DNA of 64,000 nucleotides, from positions 20,557,101-20,621,100 of the forward strand of contig OX155965.1 of NCBI GenBank assembly GCA_944548615.1, read 5' to 3'. A model generated the notes under the pieces. The model did no database searches, was not told the origin of the DNA, and was given only the letters and a program-made list of their open reading frames with translations. The stretch's first letter is position 1. Each line of letters starts with the position of its first letter. The position numbers and the translations under genes are program-made. Origin of the DNA: Micropterix aruncella (taxonomy: Eukaryota > Arthropoda > Insecta > Lepidoptera > Micropterigidae). Below are positions 1 to 11,969 of this stretch, one piece after another.

Positions 1-446
1 GTACTGATATACATACTTTGCGTTGCTATTTCATTCATAATTACAACGCATGTTTGGTTGTTTGTTTAAAAAATAATGCACACAGCTCTGCACTGACTGA
101 AGCACTGACTGAACTGGCAATAATAATGCAAAGGCACCGATTCTAAACTTGGTAAGTAGCTAACCGACTAGCATGATTGATTATTGTAACTAACAGATCG
201 ATTTTAAAATGGCGTTAGGCGTTTAATGCTTTTGTTAATACCTCTATGTATTCTAATTAAATTCTCTGAAAAATGCATTTTACAATTATTCTTACATACT
301 AAAATATGTATTAGTAGGAAGGATAGGTAGATACTGTAAACCCTCTCACCGTTGGTGGAATAAAGTTCAAGATCTCATGGCCGAACCCTGTGGAGCGGTC
401 AGTTTGTGTCTATAAAGCGTTTGTCAAAGTGTTCCATGCAGCTAGA
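1..446. other. No gene recognised
   Basis: AT-rich sequence with stops in all frames and no motif I recognise. Confidence 0.5.
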
Positions 447-560
447 ATTGTTTGTTTGTTTATTTGTTTTAAAAAACTTTATTGCACATACAATAGAATA
501 CAACATGTTAGGCCTATTGCCAAGTGGCAATATCCTACGGCCATACCGACAGGATTATTG
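447..560. repeat. Possible antisense LINE 3' tail
   Basis: Contains the phrase ACTTTATTGCACATA followed by an AT-rich tract. Phrases like this are common where LINE 3' ends lie in antisense in insect genomes. This is pattern memory only; no coding sequence is attached. Confidence 0.25.
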
Positions 561-769
561 TAGCTAAATGTATGTGTTTTTAAATTTATATTCGTATAAA
601 TCTTGGAAACCTGCAAATTTGTAAGAAACGACGAGCAGATTTCAAAATAAACAACCTAAACCAAGGCTATAATACGGGAAATAAACATGAGCTCCATGTA
701 CCCAAGCCAAATCTAAATTTATTTAAAAAAGGAATGTTATCTACTATACTGTGAGTTGTCAACTACACA

Positions 770-1200
770 GGCTAATCCGTCACGCTAGAAAGTGTTAACG
801 ATAGTGATCGTTCTATCTCCCGTTAGGTGAGTGTAGATGACTTAAAGACAATAAAAATCTACAGTCTGTCTAATTCAACATGCCCGATAGAAGCCAACGC
901 CTTACTTCGAGGCACCGGGAAAGGTACCCAGCGGGCAGCCTAGCCCCGTCTACCAGTTTTAGAAGGATATCTTTATCCGGAATCAACTACCAGGATACGT
1001 CCAACCTCGCGACTGATCACGGGTCCGAAGTCGCTTGCGCGACCTATACCTGCCGTATATTCGGACTAAAGGCATCTTTTTCCCGGCTCAGAATTTAGGA
1101 TCAAATAACCTAATGGTCATTTCAAGAGTGGATGACGACAGGTCATCATCCACCCCCGCTGGTTAGGAGACAGTATATTTCCATAGTCTCCCGACTCCTT
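770..1200 (+). repeat. Dispersed repeat family A, copy 1
   Basis: One of several copies of a repeat whose start reads roughly GCGAAYCCGTCACCCCAGGA and whose middle carries ACGATAGTGATCGTTCT. The copy at 2745-3030 aligns to it as reverse complement over about 280 bp, and those at 3160-3710 and 10690-11325 also match. Copies 1 and 2 share a matching reading frame (ISxSGINxQDxS, then EVACA), so a decayed coding segment is possible. I do not recognise the element class. Confidence 0.6.
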
Positions 1201-1479
1201 CAGCAATTAGTCAGAGTACACAACCGATTGGCGTCGCTGAACGGTGCAATCCCCTAGGAGAAACAGATCCACTAGCCGTGAAGCCTGAAACGCGATAGTC
1301 TTACCCGGGTAGCGTTTCACACGAGGAGGCTTCTAAATAGAAGTTGAATCGTGAGTTAGACCGATCAAAAAACACAATGAATTTTATGGCCCAAGCTGCA
1401 CGAAACCATTCGCTACCATGGATTTGTTACAACAGGATCCTAACCGTTTTCGGCTTTATTCTTAACTACAGACGATACA

Positions 1480-2210
1480 TTGTTTCAGCATTACGATCCT
1501 GAAACAAAACCACAGTCCATGACCTTAACAGTCCATAACGGTCATCATCTCTAACTTCTAAGAAATTGAAGGCCGTTCCATCCGTGAGTAAGATCATTGG
1601 CTCTTTTTTCTGGAACAGTTAAGGGGGTTCGTGATGATTGAATAACTAGATCATAGAGGTCATAGATCACAGAGATCAACAGGGGCTATATATGCTAACC
1701 AAATAAAGAAAATCTAAACGAAATAAGAGTCATGGTCTCTCTTTTCTGGGACAGTCAAGAGATCGTGATGATGGAATACCTTGGTCATACAGCTATAGAT
1801 TGAATACCTTGGTCATAGAGCTGAACAAATGAAGAAAAATCGAAACTAAGTAAGTATAATACGAAAAGGCAAAGACGCTAAAATTGTTTTGTTTCACAAA
1901 GGTAGTGGTTTTGTTTCACCCTAGTATACAAGTCCAGAGTTACGAGGGCTGCAATTGAAGAAGCTGACTGATTTCCTGGAACATTCTTCATACTCACCGG
2001 ATCTTACCCCTAGTGATTTCTATTTTTTCCTGTTATCAAGGAACATGTGAGAGGTCGAAAATTTGAAGGTGATGGTGCGGTAGTAGCCTCAGTGCAGGAA
2101 CTTATAGGATATCAGGATGAAGAGTTTCTTAAGAAGATTATTGTTTAGACAAAGACAAATCAAGCATATAAATCAAAAGGCTGACTACGTCGAAAAATAT
2201 AAAAGCATTC
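1480..2210 (+). pseudogene. Mariner-like transposase relic
   Basis: Mariner transposases cut and paste DNA at TA sites using a DDD catalytic triad. Conserved blocks survive here in broken frames: HYDPETKPQSM near 1490-1520, a KKLKAVPSVSK / FFWNS block near 1560-1620, a second FWDSQEIVMMEYLGHT block near 1735-1785, and HSSYSPDLTPSDFYFF near 1982-2030. Then come KEHVRGRKFEGDGAV and a C-terminal ADYVEKY. Frames shift repeatedly and stops are frequent. A short tandem duplication of GAATACCTTGGTCATA lies inside (about 1775-1820). This is an old dead copy. The motif order supports the family strongly; the subfamily is not resolved. Confidence 0.8.
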
Positions 2211-2744
2211 AATAAAATTAAACCACAATATTAATTGCCACTTTTTCGTGGCAGTTCTCAATTAAACCATAATTATTATATATATCAAATTTGAGGCAGT
2301 TCTTATTTGGTAGTGGAGGCGCGCATTTTATATTGTCGCTTCCCCCTAGCGACAATGACGTACGTGCGCAATTTCGACGGAGGAGTGCTTTTAATGCTAT
2401 GCAATAATTTAGCGCTCGCGCCGCGCTCAGCGGAGAGAGTGACTTTTTTCTTCGAAAAGCTACTTTCCCTATTATGTGAAATAAATGGAGCAATCCAACC
2501 ACTTCATTGGAGGGGATGTGTAAGAATTACTCATTAATAATCTGCATTTTTGCTAATAAACTAAATTATTACACTGGCGAGTCCCCAGTATACCCTAAGT
2601 ATATAGTTAGAGTTGTAATTTGCGCCCACGATACTTTTGGCTACGTCTCAGTGAATGTGCTGGAACTTGGCGACTGTCGTAAATGTCTACTTAGTGAAAT
2701 AAAATCTTATGCGGACGCAAAATGCATGATTAATATTCAGTCAT
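2211..2744. other. No gene recognised
   Basis: Short open frames on both strands overlap without any recognisable domain. The segment sits between a mariner relic and a family A repeat and may be element-derived, but I see no evidence for that. Confidence 0.4.
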
Positions 2745-3030
2745 CTATCTCTAATCTTTAACTTGCCGAAATAGGCTACGTCTGTAATACAACAGGTAAA
2801 GGCCGCGCAAGCAACTTCGGTCCCGTAATCAGTCGGGAGGACGGAGGAATCCTGAAGGTTAATTCCAGACGAAGATATTCTGCCCAAAACTAGTAGCCAG
2901 GGTACGAGGTGGGCCACTGCGTTACTCTGGCGGGCTTCTGGCTTTGCTGGACGGTAGATTTGTATCGTCCCAAAGTCTTCTACGCTCACCCTGTGGGAGA
3001 CAGAACGATCATTATCGTTTAAACTTCCTG
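2745..3030 (-). repeat. Dispersed repeat family A, copy 2
   Basis: Reverse-complement match to 780-1070, including the ACGATNATGATCGTTCT core and the frame that encodes ISSSGINLQDSS. It lies head-to-tail with the next copy on the same strand. Confidence 0.6.
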
Positions 3031-3159
3031 ACAGATGCCCGTTTTAGTCGACATCTCCAAATGGCCGAAAGAGGTGGGAGCTAATGTTTCTCGAGCAGTT
3101 GGGCCTTTAGGACCCGCTCGTTATCCTAGTCGGCTCAACTCACGGTTTAACCTATCTAG

Positions 3160-3710
3160 TAGCCTACTAGAAGAAGGTCGATCCCGGTAGATACTCTATT
3201 TTCTTTGCCTTTCAATACACGCATGGTCGATCAGTTTCCGCTAAGGAAGTCCCTTCGGACGATTCTGGGCGGTTTGTGCACCATGCGGCGTCAGCCTATC
3301 GGAAACGTCGGGAAACTTTATACTGTTTCCTAAGTGGCGGGGGTGGATGCTGACATGGTCAGTACCGAGCCGTATAAGCGTAAAGCACACCCTAGGTCCA
3401 CGATAAATTGAAACTGAATTGCCGCTGAATTACGTCAGGTAGAGGCCACGCGAGCGATTTCGGACCTCGTAACTAGTCGGGAAGACGGAGAAATCCGGCC
3501 ATACCTCATAGTCAGGGCACGAGACTGCCCGCTTGGTCAATTTTTCAGTGCCACGTGAGGCGTTAATCTCTTACGGGCTAGTTGGCCTAGCTATACAGTG
3601 GACTGTATTAAACTCTACGTCTCTACGTTCATCTTAAGTTGAACGAAAGATGAATATCTTTATACCTTCCTGGGGTGACGGGTTCGCCAGTTGTGGACGA
3701 CATCACCCCA
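3160..3710 (-). repeat. Dispersed repeat family A, copy 3
   Basis: Read on the minus strand it starts with GGCGAACCCGTCACCCCAGG near 3700 and carries GCGGGCAGTCTCG and the CCACCCCCGC block near 3340. The same blocks in the same order occur in the copy at 10690-11325. Confidence 0.6.
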
Positions 3711-4699
3711 CTGACAGAAACAGGTGGTTTAAATATTAATACATACATCGAACACATATATAACTACTATCAATCATAAAGGAATGAGGGCCGATTTGGT
3801 GTATAAATGCCTTAAATATTCTTATGTATGGCCGATTATTCTAAAATTGTCAGATTCAAAACATGCGAGTCTTTTTAGGTGACCATGAGGCCGATGACTT
3901 TGATAAAAACTTATAGATATTGGGGAGCATCGGATGGAAGAAGATCATTCGATGGTTGACGGGGAGGAAAATACGTATACACTTTCAGGATTTTAAACAG
4001 TCGATTCAGGTCTACCACTGCGCAGGATATTGCTGAAGCTACATGATGAAGCTACATACAACTTATTTATTGCAGCTATATTTACAGTACCGAGCGTATT
4101 TATTGAATCGAACTCACTTTTTTCCATTTTTATCGCAATGGGGCAATGTAAGCCAAAATCGTTAGTTTGCTTTCATTGAGGTAGTAATTCCATTGATTTA
4201 GGCATTGGTAATATGTTTTAGTACATTACTGTTTATAATATTTTGAAAGTTTCCGAACTGCTAACCGAATTTAAAAAAAATATCTGTCTGTTTTTACCAG
4301 GACATGAAACCTCTATAAGACGATGTTCTTCTTTGTGATTTCTCGTGAACTATAAGAGACTGGCATTAGACTGCGAGAAATAGCTCGGAAACAAACTTAA
4401 ACTAGTTTTCTACATAGGTTATGATAAAGAAACAATATATAATAAATTAAAAAATATGAGAACTGAACCAAAGACGACTGGCGAAAAGTTATGTTTCAGT
4501 TGAAATCCATTTCTTCATCCGAAGAGAACGTGTTATTTTTGTTTGTCGAAGTGCTGAAGAACGCAATTGTCCAGTTCATATCCAAAACATAAAAAAAGAT
4601 ATATTTCGTTTTTCTTTTGTATTCGGACCCCTTATTCACGTAGAAAGAATGATGTATAGCCCTCAGTAAGAAAACATTTTGAGAAATATATAGTGACGT
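3711..4699. other. No gene recognised
   Basis: AT-rich, no domain-bearing frame seen. The 68-codon minus frame at 4496-4702 has no recognisable motif and is not called. Confidence 0.4.
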
Positions 4700-4860
4700 C
4701 ATAGCTGGAAAAAATTGTTATCTGGTGAACAAGTCTTTCAACGAGATTTGGCTCCATGCCATATGTTAAAAAAATTAAACGGTATTTAATTAGGTTCAAA
4801 GTAGAGATGCTGGAACAGTCCAGGCACTCGCATATTCTCGCTTTTATGGGAAACTAATGG
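4700..4860 (+). pseudogene. Tc1-like transposase relic
   Basis: A short plus-strand stretch reads FQRDLAPCHMLKK (about 4732-4775), followed after a frame break by RCWNSPGTRIF. These match the second catalytic-aspartate block (QQDxAPCHxxK) and the following EWPGNSPDLNP block of Tc1-type transposases. The third catalytic residue region and flanks are lost. Only a fragment of about 50 codons remains, with stops. Confidence 0.65.
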
Positions 4861-6341
4861 AATATCGAAAAAAAATATAAATGGATTGAAGGACAAAAAA
4901 GAGCCCGATTCGCTACAAAATTCAGATACGGTTCAGATAAAAAAACATCAAGCAAAATTGTAAAAGTCTGGTGAAATCGAAACATAAATGTGCTAAGTTA
5001 CTAATAGAAGCAGGTGAACTATATAAAATATTTAAAAAACATGTACTGTTTAAAATTGTAAAATAATAACGTATACACCGATTTATGGTAACAAAATATT
5101 TTTGATTCAATTAATACGCTCGGTACTGTATCATTCATATTATTATTATTTTTTGTTTTTGTTTTTTGCTTTCATTCTACCTTGGTACGAGCTATGCTCT
5201 AGTAAAGCGGACTTAGGATATAAACTTTTCAAGCCCTTCATTTCGGAAATAAATTTATTCCTATTCTGATTTTTAAAGTTATGCTTCTATATAATCTGAA
5301 CCCTAACAAATAACTTAAATGGCTCCAGAATACAATTCTTCATCGCAAACTCATCAGGCAACAATTTAAACGGGACACGCAGAACGGAAATTGGTGTTCA
5401 TATCCCTCATTTTCCTAGCACCATCAGGCTACCCCTTTCAGTTTAAAAGACTCCAGTTTTCCTTAAAAGTCTGTTTCTACTATCAACGAGTCGTTAGTCG
5501 GCAGTAGTTAAAAAGAGGCCGGCATTGACCTGTGGAAAGTGTGATTTTCGCACGGTCTTTTTTGTTACCTCTTCCCGAGTAAGCCGGCTTACCGGTTTTT
5601 TCCATTTTGTCACCTGAGGGGAAGTCTAAGAACGTGGTCTACTAGGAAACCCTCTCCACAAGGTAAATTGTCCGCATATCCGTTTTTTTTACTTCGTTTT
5701 ACTTTCGCTCTTTCTCCGGCTGCAAACTTCATAACGTGAAGCAAGCGATTATGTTTTTATTGGAACTATATAGACAATATTATTGGCAAGATAGATCATT
5801 ATGGTTCCCGCGTGAATCAGGGGTACCATTCTACTACTATAATATAACAGATAGTAAATATATTAAAACGAATAAAAAAGACAATTGCCGTTACAGAGTA
5901 AACTATTGTAATTATAATGATTTTTATTACGGCTTGTTATTAAATATTTGTGGTTTATGTATTTATCCATACAAGTACATGTATATTTTGGATTGTACTT
6001 AATCAGACCTTTCATTTGACACTAAAGACTATATATTTCTGTTAATTTATTGACATTTAGACCACTATTTACTAAATATTTGGCCAGTTAAGGTACATTT
6101 TGTTTAATTTATTTTGCCAACTTAATATTCCAAAAACTTCTGTTCGTTACTACAGGCCCTACAGGTTTTATTCCTGGCGGCCTCGAAGAAGAAAAACGAA
6201 AAAAAAAGAACTTTCAAAGGATGAAGAAGTCATGTAATCAACATGTAACACTGCCAACTATATCCAAGACGCTGCTATCTCCTTATATGAGAGCAAGGGA
6301 TCGTCGAACGTACCCCGTGATACTTAGGATGACATTATTTT
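4861..6341. other. No gene recognised
   Basis: Mostly AT-rich. A GC-richer patch lies at about 5510-5660. The 88-codon frame at 5736-6002 is rich in Tyr, Asn and Ile as expected from AT-rich chance frames. Confidence 0.4.
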
Positions 6342-6377
6342 AACAGTACCATACGCTTCTAATCGTATGGTACTGTT
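6342..6377. repeat. Perfect 14-bp hairpin
   Basis: Arms 6342-6355 (AACAGTACCATACG) and 6364-6377 are exact reverse complements around an 8-nt loop. The right arm is followed by a direct copy of CTAATCGTATGGTA. Confidence 0.8.
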
Positions 6378-7298
6378 CTAATCGTATGGTAATCGATCCT
6401 AGAGTTTTGAAGTTATGGTGGAATAAAAAACGGAAAACATACATAGATGAACACTGAATACAAACCACTCTTTTTTTGTTGGGCAGTCGTGTAAAAAGAC
6501 TTATTAGTAACAAAAAATCATCAATAAGATGTTTGCACATATAACATTAACTTACACATTATACCTACAATTAGGAGCAATGCATCCGGGTAACCAACAA
6601 AAACCCTAATATCTCGTAGACTAAAAAGCGGTGGTAGTGAGTTAAGTACCACATTTATATAAATAAAAATGTAACTCTATGTTTGTATTAAGTCGCTAAT
6701 CTCGGAAAGTTCTTCACCGATTGCTTTGAAATTTTGACAAGACGTTGCATTCCAGTTTAGACGTGTTTTAAAATAATTTATTTATTGATAAAGTACTTGA
6801 TAATTGATAACAAACAATTTTCAATTATTTCGTGTGACATTGCGTTAAAAGTATGAGGAAAACTCAAGAGTAAAAGTGTTCAATTTCCCAATAACATTTA
6901 GAACGCTGCCAAATTTTTGAAAACTTCGAAAGCCGAGCCAAATGTAACTATCAATGATAATTGTTTTCTCGCTTAGCATTTCAATGTTTTCGATCGCATT
7001 GTTAAATTACGTTTTCATTGACTGTGATTTATTTTCATTTTGATGTAATTATTTCGTGAGACATTGCATAGAAATTGAGCTGTGTCGTTTACCAAAGCGT
7101 TTACTTCTTGAGTATATGTAGTTTATTCTTTTATTTTGTCATTGTTTTTCTTTTTTAAAGTGTTTTACTTATTTTTTAATGCAATTGTCGGTCAAATTGA
7201 GCTGTGTCGATTTTCAATTAAATTTAAATTATACCGTAGAATTGAAATTTCATAGATTTCCTTTTTGTTTCGATTTTGATTTAATTATTCCGTTATTT
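6378..7298. other. AT-rich, weak internal repetition
   Basis: No gene. Phrases such as TTTCGTGWGACATTGC and AAATTGAGCTGTGTCG recur at about 6830, 7050, 7075 and 7195, suggesting degenerate repeats with a spacing of 120-220 bp. Confidence 0.4.
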
Positions 7299-7725
7299 AC
7301 CTTGCAAGATTTGGCAGTATGTTAGTTTCTTTAGATCAAAACCTGACAGAAACAGAAACGAAATTTTCTATAAGCATTTAATAATGATAGCCCGTTCTTA
7401 GTTTCACCGCGACAGGGCTGCTGCACCCAGGGTTGGCTTCTAACGAGGGGACTTCTCAACGGTCGACAGCATAGAAACGAAATTTTGTATGAGCATTCAA
7501 TTATAATAGCCCGTTTTAAGTTTCCCCGCGACAGGGCTGCTGCACCGAGGGTTGGCTTCTAACTAAGGGACTCTTCGGCGGTCAACAGCAAAATACGAAA
7601 TTCTGTATAGCATTCAATTATGATACCCCTTCCAAGTTCCACTATGACATGACTGTTGCACCCAGGGATGGCTCCGGACAAAGCATTTTAATAAAAGCAT
7701 GTTTAAAAAGTGTGTTTTTACTTTT
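7299..7725 (+). mobile_element. Minisatellite-bearing dispersed element, copy 1
   Basis: Starts near TTTACCTTGCAAGATTTG, carries about three units of a ~120-bp tandem repeat (ACGAAATTTTNTATNNGCATT, then CAGGGCTGCTGCACCCAGG, then GGTCAACAGC), and ends near AAAGCATTTTAATAAAAGC. The same start, repeat and end occur at 11970-12430 and, inverted, at 41283-41838. A defined element with a central minisatellite resembles non-autonomous Helitron-like elements (DINE/MINE type); that class is an inference. Confidence 0.65.
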
Positions 7726-9119
7726 AACTTTGAGATATTCTTCCGACGCTTATATCCCAGATAGAAGCGCTAAACAGATTTTAATTTATGTCGGTTACGC
7801 GATCTTTTGGGGGAGTTTAAACTGAATGAACATTATTATTCTGTAAAAATGGGGCACTGAGCAGTAACAAATTAGGTTAAGTAAGCGGCTAGCAAACGAG
7901 AACGCACGCGACTTTTAAACTTTTATAACTTTAAAACTAAAGCGATGTCCTGAATATTTTTTAAATTTTCTATCTCGAATAGTTTGGTATTTCACGAGAT
8001 ATGAATAAAACTACGACTTCTTCGAGATAACTTTTAAAGCAAAACAATTTTTCATAGCAACATATTCATTTTTACAAAAACGCTTCTTTTAGGTAATTTA
8101 GGCGTCTAATACAGGTAAAAATATATCCATAAAGTATGTAGTTATCATTACTGGTTGGGAAGTTACTGGTGTAAAAGAGCCTATATAAAGCGGCGAGAAA
8201 AGGCGTATTGTGAATGTTTCTCTTATGGACAACTTTACGTAGCCTATTGGTATTAGGATGTATTATAATACAACCAATATAGTAAAAGTAAATTTTATAA
8301 TACATCCACTTGAAACAAAACAAAGAAATTATTGGAATATTGTCAATGATAAAATAAAAATACCCAACGAAAAAAAAAATAACCGAATTAGATCATATTC
8401 CTTACTTAGAGTTTTCAAAACTTTGGCATCAATTTGGACAAAAAAAATATGGAGTTTGTAAATCATCCCAGACAATAAATTTTAAAATCTTTTCTTGTCA
8501 AGCTAGGGAGGGTAGCATGCAGTCTATAAAATGTTACAAAAGACAAACAAATTATACTGAAATGAACATAATAAATGTTAGATATTTGAATTTATTTAAT
8601 AAAAATGCACTCTTTTTTAAAACATGATAACTTAACAAATTGAAAACGTGCAACCGATAAATAACCGCGACCACCAAACGAGGGTTAAAACCTCTCTCTA
8701 TAATATAATTGCATTTCCTCGTCTATTCTGGACTCCTCTGGTCTATCCAATTCTACGTAAATCCCACACTCTACCCTGACGGGAAAAGTAGATCCTAATG
8801 TCCATACGAATGCTGAACTTTGACACTTAACCCGGCGTCGAAGTGACTGGGTATCTCATACCCTGCAAATTAACAAAACGCAAGTATTGAGCTGTCCTCG
8901 CTACCTGCACATAATTACCTAAACTGACGGTTTAGTGACAATATTAGAGATATTCACTATTGCATCTATTTAAACTTACTATTTAGATAAATATTATGTC
9001 GGTTCATTCAACAGGTTTATTTTGTATATTTTGTATATTTTTATCTAAATAATCCTAGGATTATATACGAGCTAACTAGAATATGTTAGAAAACCTTATT
9101 GGTGAGGATACCCTGTTTT
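7726..9119. other. No gene recognised
   Basis: AT-rich, only short frames. No motif identified. Confidence 0.4.
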
Positions 9120-9260
9120 TTTGTTTGTCTCTGTACCATCGGATCGTAAACCGCAGGAAATATTCAAATATCTTCATCTTCTTCTTCATCAGCGCGCATT
9201 CGCCCACCGTTGGGCATACGCCTCTCCAATCACTCTCCATCGGGATCGGTTGACCGTTTC
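9120..9260 (-). repeat. RTE-like LINE 3'-end remnant
   Basis: On the minus strand the segment reads GGAGAGGCGTATGCCCAACG followed by GAAGAAGAAGATGA. This parallels the extreme 3' end of the RTE copy at 9940-10376 (GGGGAGGCCTATGTCCAAC, then GAT repeats). Next to it, GGATCGTAAACCGCAGGAAA at about 9140 is the inverse of sequences at 9645 and 9780. Confidence 0.4.
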
Positions 9261-9518
9261 CCTCATCCGGACAGGTCCAGCTGTCTCCTTGATGTCATAA
9301 GGTTGTACTGTTCATCATGATTGGAGGTATTTAGCCCGATACCCGCCAAGTCGGCCACACGTCTTGGCGAGCTCCATATTTTCAGGAAAATAAAACATTT
9401 CCATTTCCTAGGCTTGTGGCAACCTGGTCGGATTACTTAACCGCCGAATTACAATACCTATATTCACTAAATTTATTATTTAATAATTATTTATATATTT
9501 TTATATTATATATTTTTT

Positions 9519-9830
9519 ATATTTACCAAAAATGCCTAATTTTGTAGTTTATACCAGACGTAATTGATTGATTGAATGACGGGACTCCCTGGTATAAAAC
9601 CAGAAAATTAAGCATTTTTGGTAAATATTAAAAAAAAAATGTATATTTCCTGCGGTTTACGATCCCCTCCTAGCCCGCGACGCTCATTTTTTTAAAATCG
9701 ATTACGTCTAATTAACGTGACTCCGTGGTATAAACTACAAAATATGACATTTTTGTTAAATATTTAAAAAATGCCTATTTCCTGCGGTTTACGATCCCGT
9801 CCCAGCCCGCGACGCGATGCTTGACAAGCT
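9519..9830. repeat. Inverted repeat with extra direct copy
   Basis: Arms 9519-9556 and 9590-9628 (ATATTTACCAAAAATGC outward) are near reverse complements around a 33-bp centre. The right arm plus its downstream TTCCTGCGGTTTACGATCCC is repeated once more at about 9725-9800. Confidence 0.65.
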
Positions 9831-9939
9831 TGCTTGATCGTCTAGAGGGCCCCTAAAATCGGCTATTAGGCAATTTTCGGTAATATTTCTTATGCCGTGA
9901 CGAATACCGTCACGAATGCCGCAGAGCCTCAAGACAAAT

Positions 9940-10376
9940 GTATGTAATCAGTGCGTGTTGCCAGTGATGACATATGGCACTAAGACGTGATTGCTAACTA
10001 TTGGCCTCATACACAAGCTTAAAGTTGCGCAACGAGCTATAAAGAGAGCAATGCTTGGAGTTTCACTGCGTGATAGGATCCGAAATGAGGAAATCCGCAA
10101 AAGAACCAAGGTCACAGATATAGATCGTAAAATTGCCAACTTGAAATGGCAATCGCAGAGCCGACAGCCGTTGGGGAAAAAAGGTTCTCGAATGGAGACC
10201 ACTAACCGACAGACTAAGTGTGGGACGGTCCCCCACAAGATGAACTGATGACATAGCCATGTCGCAGGAAGTAGGTGGATGGAAGCGGCTCAAAACCGCT
10301 TGTCATGGCATTCTCTTGGGGAGGCCTATGTCCAACAATGGACGTCTACCGGATGATGATGATGATGATGATGATT
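9940..10376 (+). pseudogene. RTE-type LINE, C-terminal end and tail
   Basis: RTE LINEs encode an endonuclease plus reverse transcriptase and often end in a short microsatellite. The C-terminal signature survives here: AQRAIKRAMLGVSLRDRIRN, RTKVTDIDRKIANLKWQ, a frame-shifted stretch, then GSRWMEAAQNRLSWHSLGEA and YVQQWTSTG near 10271-10350. Right after the stop come seven or eight GAT units (to about 10375), as expected for an RTE tail. The frame breaks after about 10150 and two adjacent TGA codons sit near 10246-10251, so the copy is dead and 5'-truncated, which is typical of LINE insertions. Confidence 0.85.
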
Positions 10377-10689
10377 GCTCATTCCCGAAATAAATGTTCT
10401 GCTCTATCGTCCTACAAAATCCATTTTGCGATAATTCAATTACATCATGAAGATGCCGAAATACCTTTTGTTGTGGCACTGCAGAAGCTCTCTTAAGAAA
10501 CGACAGCTTTGTATGGCGCTGAGCTATGTTAGTTAGAGCGGTCACCATGCGGTGATTATGAGCGGACTAAGAGCGAACATCTGCACATAACAACATGTGG
10601 AGGATTTTGGCAATTAGTTGGTGAGTCAGTCACGAAGAGTTAAAGTAAAAAGATAATCGATTTTTTGTCTTTCTTGTAAACTTGACGAA
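10377..10689. other. No gene recognised
   Basis: No identifiable coding or repeat signature. Confidence 0.4.
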
Positions 10690-11325
10690 ACACATAGTGG
10701 TATCTGCCAATGGGCCCTTGCTGAGTTGGCTACGAAGACCCATTATGTTCAAGGTTGGTCACACTTACCGGTCACCACCCATCCGGCGGCCTCCACGCAT
10801 GAAGGGCGAGTCCGGATAGGACTCTGGACTTAGGGCTAGTTTCGTCCCCCGTTAACAGTCGGGGGAGTCTGAAACCAGTACTGTTTCCTATAGAGCGGGG
10901 GTGGTTGCTGACCTTACGGCGACTGCTCTTGAAACGTCCATCGGCTACCCGATTCCGGGTGAACAGCCGGGCAAAGGATGGGATTCCGTGGTCGCGATAG
11001 ATTTGGTTTACACCGTTTCACCGCTTAGTAAGGAAGAGGACCGCGCAAGCGACCTCGAACTCGTAACCATCGAGTTCGAGTGACTGGAGTAATCGGTCGC
11101 AACTGGAAGTAAGGGCGCGAGTGTAAGCTCGCTGGGTAACATACCTGGCTATCTCGCGGAAAGGGCGTTGGCCTCTTACGGGCATGTGGCGGAGCTTGAT
11201 GGTGGACTGTTTTGTCCTAAGTCTTATGCGTTCACTTTACGGGAGATAAACATTTCGTTAAAAAATCCTGAGGTGACGGGTTCGCCCGTTGTAGTTGACA
11301 ACAGTGACTTTATGTTCTTTTGTTC
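10690..11325 (-). repeat. Dispersed repeat family A, copy 4 (longest)
   Basis: Minus strand starts GGCGAACCCGTCACCTCAGG near 11290, continues through CGCTTGCGCGGTCC near 11040 and CCACCCCCGC near 10895, and runs on to about 10690. Block order matches copy 3, and the GC-richness stands out from the AT-rich surroundings. Confidence 0.6.
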
Positions 11326-11969
11326 CATGTTTGCTGAAGTAGGATTCACTGATTGTTGTGCTTAAGCTAGGTAAATTATCTCAGCTATCTTTCATTGAGG
11401 AGATTAGTTTTTTGTAAAGGAACAGAATTCGAAGAGATACCATAACTGTTTCAGCTATATTGATGCCAGCGCCAGGTTAGGTCACAAATGAGAAATCAGA
11501 ATATAAACGCCACAATACTCCCCTTACTGGGTTCACTTCTTGTCCATCACTGCTTGAAGCAAAGCGATCGAAAGAAAAATAAAGCCGTCGAAATCTTTGC
11601 GAATTATCAGAGATAAAGAAAGGAATCTTTTTCATTATCGGTCGTTATTTAGTTCTCCCGGTTCTTAGTAGGGTACACTCCGTTGTAGACGGCCCCATTA
11701 TTATGTTTGATAAAAGACTTATTATATTACCAGAAAGATTAGGATCTTCTGATAATATGATAGGGATAATTATACTGCTAATTTGCCATTATCGTATCGG
11801 ATATTATTCCGGATAATCAATTAGTATTTCTTTAAAAGTTCTTTGCAATGAGAAAGAATGAGATCAAAATAATGTCGTCCAGCTGTATTGTAATATTTAT
11901 ACGGTTCAAAAACCGAGGGTTTAAAAAAATTAAGTGGTTCGAGTAACTCAAAAATGTCCCTATTTTTTA
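11326..11969. other. No gene recognised
   Basis: Spacer between a family A repeat and a minisatellite element; no coding signature. Confidence 0.4.

Noticed and set aside
5736..6002. 88-codon plus frame
   Set aside because: Tyr/Asn/Ile-rich product typical of AT-rich chance frames.
7299..7725. CRISPR-like array
   Set aside because: Repeat units are about 120 bp, diverged, dispersed and in a eukaryotic setting.
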